From Alistipes onderdonkii (GTDB lineage: Bacteria > Bacteroidota > Bacteroidia > Bacteroidales > Rikenellaceae), in contig NZ_CP102251.1 in NCBI RefSeq assembly GCF_025145285.1, forward strand, positions 3,720,001-3,784,000: a stretch of DNA of 64,000 nt. Direction: 5' to 3'. Positions 1 to 7,868 of the stretch are shown one piece after another (position 1 is the stretch's first letter; each line of letters begins with the position of its first letter). The position numbers were made by a program, and so were the translations under genes. The notes under the pieces are model-generated. The model did not search any database. It saw only the letters and a program-made list of their open reading frames with translations, and was not told the origin of the DNA.

Positions 1-1
1 C

Positions 2-607
2 TCGGACAAGTCGTTCACGCTGGCCGGCCTGAAGCGCAACCACCACTACACGATGAGCGTACCCTGCAACAAGAAAACGGTGACGATCACCGTACCCGAT
101 GCCATCGACCAGAAGTACGGTACGCATACCTATCAGGACAACGGATTCTACACGGTCGATTCCCAATACGACCCGGAAGGAATTTTCAATGACTGGTATT
201 TTTACCAGGCAGAGATCAAGAGCGACAAGAACGGCGACGACAAACTCAAGAAGAACCGCATCCAGCTGCAGATTCCTGCGGGCTTCAACAACGCAAACAA
301 CGGCGCTTTCGTGACGGCCCCGATCCAGTGCGATGGTTCGAAAACCGTGAAGGTATCCTTCGAGGTAGCGACCAACCGTATAGGCAATATTGAGTACAGG
401 ATCGGCGTAACGGGCAACGGCCCGATCACCGAATCGTGGCTCCGCGACAGGAACAACATCCTGAACGGCAACGACCAAAAGTGCAAATCCGGTACGCAGA
501 CCCATACGTTTACGGTCACCAACGGACAGCGTCTCATGATCAAGATACTATCTACCGCAGGATCTTACCACGTAGAGTTCGCGGACTTCACCTATACGGT
601 CGAATAA
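2..607 (+). CDS. Fimbrillin-like surface protein, C-terminal part (5' end outside window)
   Basis: The reading frame is open from the first bases of the window, so the gene starts upstream and only about 201 C-terminal codons are seen. The stretch LAGLKRNHHYTM just before the first internal Met resembles the 'L-x-RN-H-x-Y-x' strand that ends many Bacteroidetes fimbrillin/Mfa-like domains. What follows (roughly residues 20-201 of the visible part) is a beta-rich, Asn/Thr-rich domain ending in a strand, with no catalytic motif I can recognise. It sits upstream of a short peptide gene and a second fimbrillin-like lipoprotein, which supports a surface or fimbria-related role. The family call is inferred from style and context. 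The signal peptide is not visible. Confidence 0.55.
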   Translation, partial: SDKSFTLAGLKRNHHYTMSVPCNKKTVTITVPDAIDQKYGTHTYQDNGFYTVDSQYDPEGIFNDWYFYQAEIKSDKNGDDKLKKNRIQLQIPAGFNNANNGAFVTAPIQCDGSKTVKVSFEVATNRIGNIEYRIGVTGNGPITESWLRDRNNILNGNDQKCKSGTQTHTFTVTNGQRLMIKILSTAGSYHVEFADFTYTVE

Positions 608-629
608 TTTCGATATAATAATTTTTCAG

Positions 630-662
630 ATCGGGACGGAGCAGGATACCGTCCCGATTTAT
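630..662 (+). terminator. Intrinsic terminator after the fimbrillin-like gene
   Basis: A perfect 10-bp stem (ATCGGGACGG with CCGTCCCGAT, loop of 9) lies 23 bases after the stop codon and runs into a short T tract. The T tract is weak, so termination may be partial and let transcription into the downstream small gene. Confidence 0.55.
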
Positions 663-678
663 CTATAAACCGAATCTG

Positions 679-810
679 ATGAAAGCAGCATACATAAAGC
701 CGGAATTGGAGATACTCGTAATTGCGGCCGAAGCAGGATTCGCGATTTCACAGCCGCACGGCGGCGAACTCGGGCCGGGCCCGGTGGATTATGCGGACGA
801 CGAGTATTGA
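679..810 (+). CDS. Small fimbrillin-locus peptide, 43 aa
   Basis: ATG at 679 opens a 43-codon frame beginning MKAAYIKPELEIL, ending in an acidic tail with Tyr (DYADDEY). Short Bacteroidetes peptides that start M-(K)-x-Y-I-x-P-x-(I/L)-E-(V/I) are commonly encoded beside fimbrillin or surface lipoprotein genes. Their function is not established. The sequence has no signal peptide by eye, although AAEAGFAIS resembles the short 'GIAxS' segment of that group. It lies 30 bases before the PI-PLC lipoprotein and is probably cotranscribed with it. Confidence 0.55.
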   Translation: MKAAYIKPELEILVIAAEAGFAISQPHGGELGPGPVDYADDEY

Positions 811-840
811 ATTACAAACAGCCAATTCGAACCTGACGTT

Positions 841-2904
841 ATGAAACACAAACCTATTTTCCGACTCGCGCTGCTCGCGCTCCTGCTGGCCGGTTGCGGA
901 AAGGATACGACAGAACTGCCCGAAGGGCCCGAAACACCCGCGACAGGGGGCGATGCCATCGTCTGCCGGTTGTCGATCGGCAATGAAGCGCCCGACCCCA
1001 CGGACGAAACCCGTACGGCTTACGGCCCGCTACAGGACGGTTATTACCCGATCTATTGGCGCAATGCCGACCGCGTGGGAATCATCTGTCCGCAGACGAC
1101 CCCGCAATGGGCGGAGGTCGAAGTCAGCGTCTCCGGGGCGACCGAAAGCGAAGCCGACCTGAGCGACACGGGAATGCAGTGGGGGAGCAGTCCCAGCTAC
1201 GATTTTTACGCCTTCTATCCGGCAGACGCCGTCCAGGCCAACAGCGGCTCGATCGTCGCGACGGCAATCCCGGCCGTACAGACCTACCACAACGGCGAAT
1301 GCAACATGCAGTACGCCTATATGGCGGCATGCACCCAAGGGGTGGAACGCGGCGCGGAGGTACCCTTCAGATTCCGCCCGCTGATGACCACGGTTACGAT
1401 CCAGGTGGGATTCTCGGAGGCCGCGGAGGTACAGAAGCTCGTGCTGTCGAGCGAAAACGGCCCCATAGCGGGCGGCTTCACGTTCGACATCGAAACCGAC
1501 CGGTGCTCGGTTATCCCGGGCAAGGGATCGAACGTGCTGGCCCTGCACCTGATGTCGGGGGACGTCCCCTATATCCAGCTCAGCGCAGGGTCGAAGGTCG
1601 CGGTCACGGCGTTCATGCTGCCGCAGGACATCGAAGGGCTCACGCTCTCCGCCGTCACCACGCAGGGCAGAACATACAGCTACACAACCCCGGCAACGCT
1701 CAGGGCCGGGCACCGTTATTCGTTCACGATCGGCGACATGCAGGCACAGGCGCAACAGACCTCGGAAGATTATTCCGACTGGATGGCCTACCTGCCCGAC
1801 AACACCTACCTGTCGCAGGTTTCCATCCCCGGGTCGCACGACGCCTGCACGATCTACGGTTCGCACTACGAGTACAAAGGCGGGATGCCCAGCGAAAGAT
1901 ACCACTTCAAATGGTTGCAGAACGTCGTATTCGGCTATATGAACACGACCAAGATCATCAAGGCACAGGAGCTATCCATCGAAGAGCAGCTTGCGGCCGG
2001 GGTTCGCATGTTCGACCTGCGCCCCTCCTCGTCGAGCTCCTCGGCGCGCGACCTCCCGATCCATCACGGCATAGCCCCGCTGGGCGACCCGACGCTGGGC
2101 AGCTACGCCCCGGGCAGCTCCGGCCGCCAGGAGCTTTCGCCCTTCATGCTTTCGCACCTGCTCGACCGTTTCGTGCGATTCCTCGACGAACATCCGGGCG
2201 AGACGGTGCTCGTGCATATGAAATACGAGAACACGAGCACCAGCGCCAATAAGACGGGGTGGGACAAAAGCGTGGTCTGCCTGATCAACTCGCATTGCAG
2301 CGGGTATGTGGCCGACTTCCACCCCCTGATGACGCTGGCCGACGCCCGCGGCAAGATACTCTTCATGATCCGCGAGGATTACAAATCGTCGAACAACGGC
2401 CGGTATTTCGGCGCCTACCTGAACTGGACGGACGACAAGGTGGTTTTCGACACGACGCTCAGCGGCAACGGCGTGGGGCAGGCCCCGATCCGCGTGAACG
2501 ACCTCTACAACATCAAGAACGGGGCATCGGACGGCAAGACCAAGTATGCGGCCATCGACGAGTGCATCGCCTATACCTATAATACGGACGACCCGACGCG
2601 GTGGTGCATGAATTATGTCAGCTGCTACGACACGGCCCATTGCAGCGTGTCGGGGATCAGCCTGTTCGGCGCCGTGGGCGACTACGACTACTGCGCGAAC
2701 AAGTACAACAGGTATACGGCCGACAAGATCGACAGCTACGATTTCCGCGGGAACGTCGGCATCGTGCTGATGGACTTCGCGGCGGCATCGCACGCCACGA
2801 TGACCTACGGGCAGACCTACTCGAACATGCAGGTCTACGGCGACGACCTGGTCAGGGCCGTGATCTGCAACAATAACAAGTGGAACCTGCGGCGCAACGA
2901 ATAA
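841..2904 (+). CDS. Lipoprotein: fimbrillin-like N-terminus fused to PI-PLC X-like domain
   Basis: A 687-residue lipoprotein with a clear lipobox (LLAGC, Cys19). Residues about 40-300 have the pattern of a fimbrillin/Mfa-like domain: TRTAY near the start, YDFYAFYP, and a closing LRAGHRYSFTI strand. Residues about 320-687 match the catalytic X domain of bacterial phosphatidylinositol-specific phospholipase C: SIPGSHDA with candidate general base His333, GVRMFDLRP, then LPIHHG with His408/His409 as the second catalytic His, and ETVLVHMKYE. The family cleaves phosphatidylinositol or GPI-type head groups without calcium. Here it would be tethered to the outer membrane surface. The actual substrate is unknown, and some family members are inactive. 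Confidence 0.75.
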   Translation: MKHKPIFRLALLALLLAGCGKDTTELPEGPETPATGGDAIVCRLSIGNEAPDPTDETRTAYGPLQDGYYPIYWRNADRVGIICPQTTPQWAEVEVSVSGATESEADLSDTGMQWGSSPSYDFYAFYPADAVQANSGSIVATAIPAVQTYHNGECNMQYAYMAACTQGVERGAEVPFRFRPLMTTVTIQVGFSEAAEVQKLVLSSENGPIAGGFTFDIETDRCSVIPGKGSNVLALHLMSGDVPYIQLSAGSKVAVTAFMLPQDIEGLTLSAVTTQGRTYSYTTPATLRAGHRYSFTIGDMQAQAQQTSEDYSDWMAYLPDNTYLSQVSIPGSHDACTIYGSHYEYKGGMPSERYHFKWLQNVVFGYMNTTKIIKAQELSIEEQLAAGVRMFDLRPSSSSSSARDLPIHHGIAPLGDPTLGSYAPGSSGRQELSPFMLSHLLDRFVRFLDEHPGETVLVHMKYENTSTSANKTGWDKSVVCLINSHCSGYVADFHPLMTLADARGKILFMIREDYKSSNNGRYFGAYLNWTDDKVVFDTTLSGNGVGQAPIRVNDLYNIKNGASDGKTKYAAIDECIAYTYNTDDPTRWCMNYVSCYDTAHCSVSGISLFGAVGDYDYCANKYNRYTADKIDSYDFRGNVGIVLMDFAAASHATMTYGQTYSNMQVYGDDLVRAVICNNNKWNLRRNE

Positions 2905-2963
2905 CCCCCGGAGGCTCCCGCCGCCGGCACGCGCCCCGGCAGGACGCCGGAACGACACCGAAG

Positions 2964-2994
2964 AAAAACCTCCCGGGCTTCCCGGGAGGTTTTT
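2964..2994 (+). terminator. Strong intrinsic terminator after the PI-PLC-like gene
   Basis: A 14-bp perfect stem (AAAAACCTCCCGGG with its complement, loop CTT) with T residues on the 3' side. The A tract on the 5' side makes it able to act in both directions. Confidence 0.8.
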
Positions 2995-3172
2995 GCACAC
3001 ACAAACATTAACAATACAAACAACGCAATGGCTGAATAGATCTGTTGTTCTGGATACAAAGGTGGGGGTAATTTCCGGGTTGCACAATCGCCATAAATGA
3101 GTATTTTACGTCCGGGCACTCCCAATTTATGGTGAAAGCCCCGGCGGAAGGGCGTGATCTGCAATTTTTTAT

Positions 3173-3202
3173 TTTGAATTTCGAAATAATGCACTATCTT
3201 TG
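3173..3202 (+). promoter_or_regulatory. Bacteroidetes-type promoter of rho
   Basis: TTTG at 3173-3176, an 18-base spacer, then TATCTTTG at 3195-3202. This fits the Bacteroidetes primary sigma factor consensus (TTTG, 19-21 bases, TAnnTTTG). The leader to the rho start is about 60 bases. The rest of 2995-3172 shows nothing recognisable. Confidence 0.7.
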
Positions 3203-3265
3203 CAGACAAATTCCAACGTCCCGGCGCCCGCCGGGGTTCTGAAAATCATTTTGAAATAGAAATAT

Positions 3266-4999
3266 ATGCAGGATTTGAAAGCGCTCGAAGGGAAAAGTCT
3301 CGTCGAACTGCGTGAAATAGCAAAAGCTATCGGTATCGGGGACACCACATTGAAGAAGCGCGAACTGATTGAGAAAATCGCCGGGAGCTCCGCTTCCGAA
3401 GGCGTCCCCGCAGAAAATAAAGAGAAGAGAGGACGGGGCAGAAAAAAGGAAGCTCCCGCAACGGAAATGCAACAGACGGCACCCGCAGCCGAACCTGCCG
3501 CCGCAAAGGCGGAAACCGCTCCCGAAACCGTTCCCCAGGCCCCGCGCAGCCGCCGGCCGCGCATCACCAATACGAAGACCGAAAACACCGCTCCGGCACA
3601 GCGTCCGCCCGTAACGGTCGCCGAAACCCCCGCCGAGCCGGAGCTCCCGATGGAAAGCGCCCCGGCACCTGCACCAGCGGCAGAAGCCGTACAGGCACCC
3701 CGCGAGGAGAAGGCGGAGCCCAAGCGCCGTGGCCGCAAGCCCAAGGCACAGGCACAGGCACAGGAAGAGGCAGCAGAACCCGCCGCCGCGACACCCCCGG
3801 CTGCCCAGGCAGCCCAGGCTACCCCGGCAGCAGCAGCCGATGCGCAATCCTTCGACGGCGAGGTGATCACCAAGGACGATTTCGCCGGGGAGATCGAGGG
3901 CGAAGGCGTGCTGGAGATCATGCCCGACGGATACGGGTTCCTGCGTTCGGCCGACTACAACTACCTGAACTCGCCCGACGACATTTACGTTTCGCCGTCG
4001 CAGATCAAACTCTTCGGGCTGAAGCCCGGCGACACGGTGAACGGCGCCATACGCCCGCCGAAGGAGGGGGAGAAATATTTTCCGCTGGTACGCGTGAACG
4101 AGATCAACGGCCTGGCGCCGGAGTTCATCCGCGACCGCGTACAGTTCGAATTCATGACGCCGCTCTTCCCGAGCGAGAAGTTCTGCCTCACGGGCAACGG
4201 ACACAACAACATGTCGACGCGCGTGGTCGACCTCTTTTCGCCCATCGGCAAGGGGCAGCGCGCACTGATCGTAGCACAGCCCAAGACGGGTAAGACGGTG
4301 CTCATGCAGTCGATCATCAACGCCATCGCCGACAACCATCCCGAAGTATACATCATCGTGCTGCTGATCGACGAGCGTCCGGAGGAGGTGACCGAGATGG
4401 CCCGCAACTCCAAGGCCGAGGTCGTGGCATCGACCTTCGACGAACAGGCGTCGCGCCATGTGAAAGTCGCGGAAATGGTACTCGACAAGGCCAAGCGCAT
4501 GGTCGAATGCGGACACGACGTGGTGATCTTCCTCGACTCGATCACCCGTCTGGCACGTGCCTACAACTCCGTCCAGCCCGCATCGGGCAAAGTGCTCTCG
4601 GGCGGTGTGGATGCCAACGCGCTCCACAAACCCAAGCGTTTCTTCGGTGCAGCCCGCAACACGGAGGAGAAAGGGTCGCTGACGATCATCGCCACGGCAC
4701 TGATCGACACCGGTTCGAAGATGGACGAGGTGATTTTCGAAGAGTTCAAGGGCACGGGCAACATGGAGCTCCAACTCGACCGCAAGCTCGCCAACAAACG
4801 TGTCTACCCGGCAGTCGACGTCATCGCATCGGGTACGCGCCGCGAAGACCTGCTCCTGCCGCGCGACGTGATGAACCGCACGTGGGTGCTGCGCAAATAC
4901 CTTTCGGACATGACGCCCGTCGAGGCCATGGAGTTCCTCCAGAAGCAGATGGGAATGACCAACACCAACGAGGAGTTCCTCGCCACGATGAACCATTAA
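3266..4999 (+). CDS. rho: Transcription termination factor Rho
   Basis: Hexameric RNA-dependent ATPase that ends transcription of untranslated RNA in the cytoplasm. The 577 residues include a Rho N-terminal helical domain (about 1-45, LVELREIAKAIGI), an insertion of about 160 residues rich in Ala, Pro, Glu, Lys and Arg (about 48-208), a cold-shock RNA-binding domain (about 210-280, GVLEIMPDGYGFLR), and the RecA-type ATPase with Walker A AQPKTGKT (337-344) and DSITRLARAYN. The protein is longer than the usual roughly 420 residues because of the insertion, which is common in Bacteroidetes and Actinobacteria Rho. The S1/P1 nuclease gene follows after 24 bases. Confidence 0.97.
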   Translation: MQDLKALEGKSLVELREIAKAIGIGDTTLKKRELIEKIAGSSASEGVPAENKEKRGRGRKKEAPATEMQQTAPAAEPAAAKAETAPETVPQAPRSRRPRITNTKTENTAPAQRPPVTVAETPAEPELPMESAPAPAPAAEAVQAPREEKAEPKRRGRKPKAQAQAQEEAAEPAAATPPAAQAAQATPAAAADAQSFDGEVITKDDFAGEIEGEGVLEIMPDGYGFLRSADYNYLNSPDDIYVSPSQIKLFGLKPGDTVNGAIRPPKEGEKYFPLVRVNEINGLAPEFIRDRVQFEFMTPLFPSEKFCLTGNGHNNMSTRVVDLFSPIGKGQRALIVAQPKTGKTVLMQSIINAIADNHPEVYIIVLLIDERPEEVTEMARNSKAEVVASTFDEQASRHVKVAEMVLDKAKRMVECGHDVVIFLDSITRLARAYNSVQPASGKVLSGGVDANALHKPKRFFGAARNTEEKGSLTIIATALIDTGSKMDEVIFEEFKGTGNMELQLDRKLANKRVYPAVDVIASGTRREDLLLPRDVMNRTWVLRKYLSDMTPVEAMEFLQKQMGMTNTNEEFLATMNH

Positions 5000-5023
5000 A
5001 CAACCACAAAACCCACTGATAGA

Positions 5024-5794
5024 ATGAAAAACCTGATTATCCTGCTGTCATGCCTGCTGTTCGCCGGCAGCGTATACGGATGGGGACAAAAGGGGCACGA
5101 CGTCACGGCCTACATCGCAGAGTGCCACCTCACGCCCGAAGCCGCCCAGAAGATCGACAAGGTGCTCAACGGCCATTCGCCCGTGTACTATTGCAACTGG
5201 ATGGACATTGCCAGCCACACCCCCGAATACAATTACACCAAGACGTGGCACTACCTGAACATCGACGAGGGCCAAACTCTCGAAACGATGCCCCGGAACC
5301 CCAAAGGCGACGTGCTGACGGCCGTCACGGCGCTCGTCGCCGAGCTCAAGGCCGGCGGGCTGGCGCCCGAGGCGGAGACCGAGAAACTCAAAATGCTGAT
5401 CCACCTGGTCGGCGACATGCACTGCCCGATGCACACGGGGCGCCTGTCGGATATCGGCGGCAACCAGCGCCCGGTGCTGATGTTCGGCCGCAAGACGAAC
5501 CTCCACTCGGCCTGGGACTCGGCGATCCTCGAAGCCGGGCACAAGTGGAGCTACACCGAGTGGCAGGAACAGATCGACCGCCTGACGGACGACGAGGCGG
5601 CACTGGTACAGGCCGGGGAGCCGCAGGACTGGCTGAAGGAGACCCATGCGATCTGCGTCGGCATCTACGAGGACAGCCCCGAAGGGACGAAAATATCCTA
5701 CGATTACGTGGACAAATACACGCCCGTCATCGAGCAGCAGCTCGTCCGGGGCGGTTACCGGCTGGCACGCCTGCTGAACGAGATTTACCGCTGA
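5024..5794 (+). CDS. Secreted S1/P1-type nuclease
   Basis: A 256-residue zinc-dependent single-strand nuclease/3'-nucleotidase of the S1/P1 family. A signal peptide ends at about residue 19, so the mature protein starts with Trp20, as required because the N-terminal Trp is itself a zinc ligand in this family. The full ligand set is visible: WGQKGH, NWMD, WHYLN, the HLVGDMHCPMH cluster, and NLHSAWD. It likely acts in the periplasm or outside the cell in nucleic acid scavenging. The gene follows rho closely and ends before a strong terminator. Confidence 0.92.
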   Translation: MKNLIILLSCLLFAGSVYGWGQKGHDVTAYIAECHLTPEAAQKIDKVLNGHSPVYYCNWMDIASHTPEYNYTKTWHYLNIDEGQTLETMPRNPKGDVLTAVTALVAELKAGGLAPEAETEKLKMLIHLVGDMHCPMHTGRLSDIGGNQRPVLMFGRKTNLHSAWDSAILEAGHKWSYTEWQEQIDRLTDDEAALVQAGEPQDWLKETHAICVGIYEDSPEGTKISYDYVDKYTPVIEQQLVRGGYRLARLLNEIYR

Positions 5795-5816
5795 CCGTAG
5801 GTGCAAAACAAAAGGG

Positions 5817-5847
5817 AACGGGCTTGCAGTCGCTGCAAGCCCGTTTT
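5817..5847 (+). terminator. Intrinsic terminator of the rho-nuclease unit
   Basis: A 13-bp perfect stem (AACGGGCTTGCAG with CTGCAAGCCCGTT, loop TCG) followed by four T residues, 23 bases after the nuclease stop. The 5848-6031 stretch holds nothing I can identify. Confidence 0.85.
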
Positions 5848-6031
5848 CCGTCCTGCGGCAGTGCGGCAAGGATGTATTTCGGCTGTTTCGGCTGCACAAA
5901 AATCCGGGGCTAAGCGCTAAGGGACAAGGCCGGGGTCTGCAGGGGAGCACTGCGTGCGGCGCAGGGGCACGACAACCGATCGGGCCGGGTAATTTTATCC
6001 GGCAAAATACCCGCGGAAATAAAAGTTATAT

Positions 6032-6039
6032 TAATTTTG
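6032..6039 (+). promoter_or_regulatory. -7 box TAATTTTG, five bases before the start codon
   Basis: TAATTTTG matches TAnnTTTG. No convincing TTTG lies 19-21 bases upstream. If used, transcription would start at or next to the ATG at 6045, giving a leaderless or nearly leaderless mRNA. Confidence 0.5.
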
Positions 6040-6044
6040 CAGGC

Positions 6045-7736
6045 ATGAGATACCTAATCGCCATACTCCTCGGCCTGCTTGCTGCCGGATGCGGCAACAA
6101 GGCCGTGGACAACCTGATGTCCCAGGCTTCGATGCTCATAGAGGAGCATCCCGACAGCGCCTTGCTGGCTCTCCGGCAGATAGACCCCTCGGCCATTTCA
6201 CCGGCGGCCGACGCCCGGCGGCGCCTGCTGCTCGCGCAGACCTACTCCCGCACAGGTGCCGAGGCTGACAAGGATTCGCTGACCGCCCCCGCACTGGATT
6301 ATTACGAGCGCCACGGCTCCGGGGCCGAGCGTGCCTATGCCTGGTATTTCGACGCAAAGGTACACCACAATGCCGGCGACCTGGGACGGGCGATCAAAGG
6401 CTACACGCAGGCGATGCTCTATGCCGAACGCAACCGCGACAAGGCGGGAACCACAAAACTGCTCATGGCACTGTACCACACGCTGGGGCTGCTGTACCTC
6501 GAACAGGGATACGACACCGAGGCCGAGGAGGCATTCTCGAAAGCCGTCGCCGCGGCACAGGAGACCGGCAGTGGGGAACTGGAGGGATACAGCCGTTACA
6601 TGCTCTCGTCGGCACAGTATGCCAACGGCCGCTATGCCGAGGCCATCGAAACACTCTCCCCGCTGGTCGGGGCGCGCGACACGATGGCATTCCGTTTCTT
6701 CGCCCAGCAGATCACCCTGCAAAACCTGATATACCACACCTTCGCCGAAGACTGGAGCCCCGGGCAGTTGCTCGAAGAGCGGGCGCACATCGACATGCAC
6801 GAACTGCGGACAGCCCCGCTGACACACGGCCCCGCATCGGCCGACGACGAAGACCGCACGCTCTACGACATCGCTTCGGCCATCATTTTTTACCGGGCGG
6901 AGCAGCCCGATTCGGCGCAATACTACATAGACCGCTCGCTGGCGCACATCAAACGCTTCAACCAGAACAACATCGGGCTCTACACGATCGCCTCGGCCAT
7001 ACACCACCGTCGCGGGGAGGACGGCAAGGCCTATGCCTGTGCCATGCAGTACATCGGCAAGCGCGATTCGCTCGACAAGGCACGGCAGGGGGTATCGGTG
7101 GCCGAGCTGGAAAAGAGATACCGCACGGCCAACGAAACGGCGCTCCGCGAGGCGGGGCTGCGTTACCGAATCTGGATCGCCACGCTGGCATGCCTGTTGC
7201 TGGCCGCGGCCGTCACAGGGGCGGTGGTGGGCTACCGGCGCAAACTCCGGCACCGGGACGCGCAGCTGAGCGAATACCTCACGCTGCTGGAATCCTACCG
7301 GGAATCGCACGACAGCCTCACCTCGCGGCTCGATGCCTCGAACGAGCGCGAGGCCGCCGTCAAGGCTTCGCTCGAGGGGCGGTTCGCCCTGCTGCGCGAC
7401 ATCGCCGCAACCTATTACACCTATGGCGAAGGGGAACGGCTGGCGAGGAAGGTGAAGGAGCTGGCTCTGAGCCCGGCGATGCTCGCGGACATCGTCCGCA
7501 TGGCAGACCTCTACAACGACCGGGCGGTCACGCGCCTGCGCCGCCAACTGCCGGGGTGGACGCCGCGCAACTACGATTTCGCAGCGCTGGTCGTCGCCGG
7601 GTTCTCGGCGCAGGAGATCAGCGTGATGCTCGACATGACGCTGAACGGGGTCTACACGCTCAAATCGAAACTCAAACGCCGGATCGCCGAATCGGGGGCT
7701 GCGGACAGGGAGTTTTTCACCCGGTTTTTCGCATAG
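6045..7736 (+). CDS. TPR lipoprotein with membrane segment and C-terminal HTH (putative regulator)
   Basis: A 563-residue protein of a common Bacteroidales regulator type. A lipobox (LLAAGC, Cys16) is followed by TPR-like helices across about residues 20-360 (SALLALRQI, AYAWYFDAKVHHNAGDLGRAIKGYTQAM), one membrane helix at about 375-398 (IWIATLACLLLAAAVTGAVV), a coiled region and a LuxR-like HTH at the end (GFSAQEISVMLDMT, YTLKSKLKRRI). Such proteins usually lie beside a surface receptor gene. Here the next gene is a receptor-type barrel gene, now broken. Regulation of that gene is an inference. Having both a lipid anchor and a membrane helix is typical of the group. Confidence 0.7.
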   Translation: MRYLIAILLGLLAAGCGNKAVDNLMSQASMLIEEHPDSALLALRQIDPSAISPAADARRRLLLAQTYSRTGAEADKDSLTAPALDYYERHGSGAERAYAWYFDAKVHHNAGDLGRAIKGYTQAMLYAERNRDKAGTTKLLMALYHTLGLLYLEQGYDTEAEEAFSKAVAAAQETGSGELEGYSRYMLSSAQYANGRYAEAIETLSPLVGARDTMAFRFFAQQITLQNLIYHTFAEDWSPGQLLEERAHIDMHELRTAPLTHGPASADDEDRTLYDIASAIIFYRAEQPDSAQYYIDRSLAHIKRFNQNNIGLYTIASAIHHRRGEDGKAYACAMQYIGKRDSLDKARQGVSVAELEKRYRTANETALREAGLRYRIWIATLACLLLAAAVTGAVVGYRRKLRHRDAQLSEYLTLLESYRESHDSLTSRLDASNEREAAVKASLEGRFALLRDIAATYYTYGEGERLARKVKELALSPAMLADIVRMADLYNDRAVTRLRRQLPGWTPRNYDFAALVVAGFSAQEISVMLDMTLNGVYTLKSKLKRRIAESGAADREFFTRFFA

Positions 7737-7848
7737 CAAGGGCGCCCGGCGCGCCGGCAAGAATCCGCGGGATCACACCCTCTGTAAATCAACATTTTAC
7801 ACACAAACAAGCAAGAATTATTCCGTACCGGCAAGCCGCATCGGGGCT

Positions 7849-7856
7849 TAACTTTG
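7849..7856 (+). promoter_or_regulatory. -7 box TAACTTTG before the barrel gene
   Basis: TAACTTTG matches TAnnTTTG and ends 13 bases before the ATG at 7869. No clear -33 element was found at the expected distance. Confidence 0.5.
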
Positions 7857-7868
7857 CAGGGAAACCAA

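Noticed and set aside
3194..4996. 600-codon minus-strand frame opposite rho
   Set aside because: Antisense shadow of a GC-rich gene; Cys/Gly/Arg-rich with no domain, while the plus strand encodes a complete Rho.
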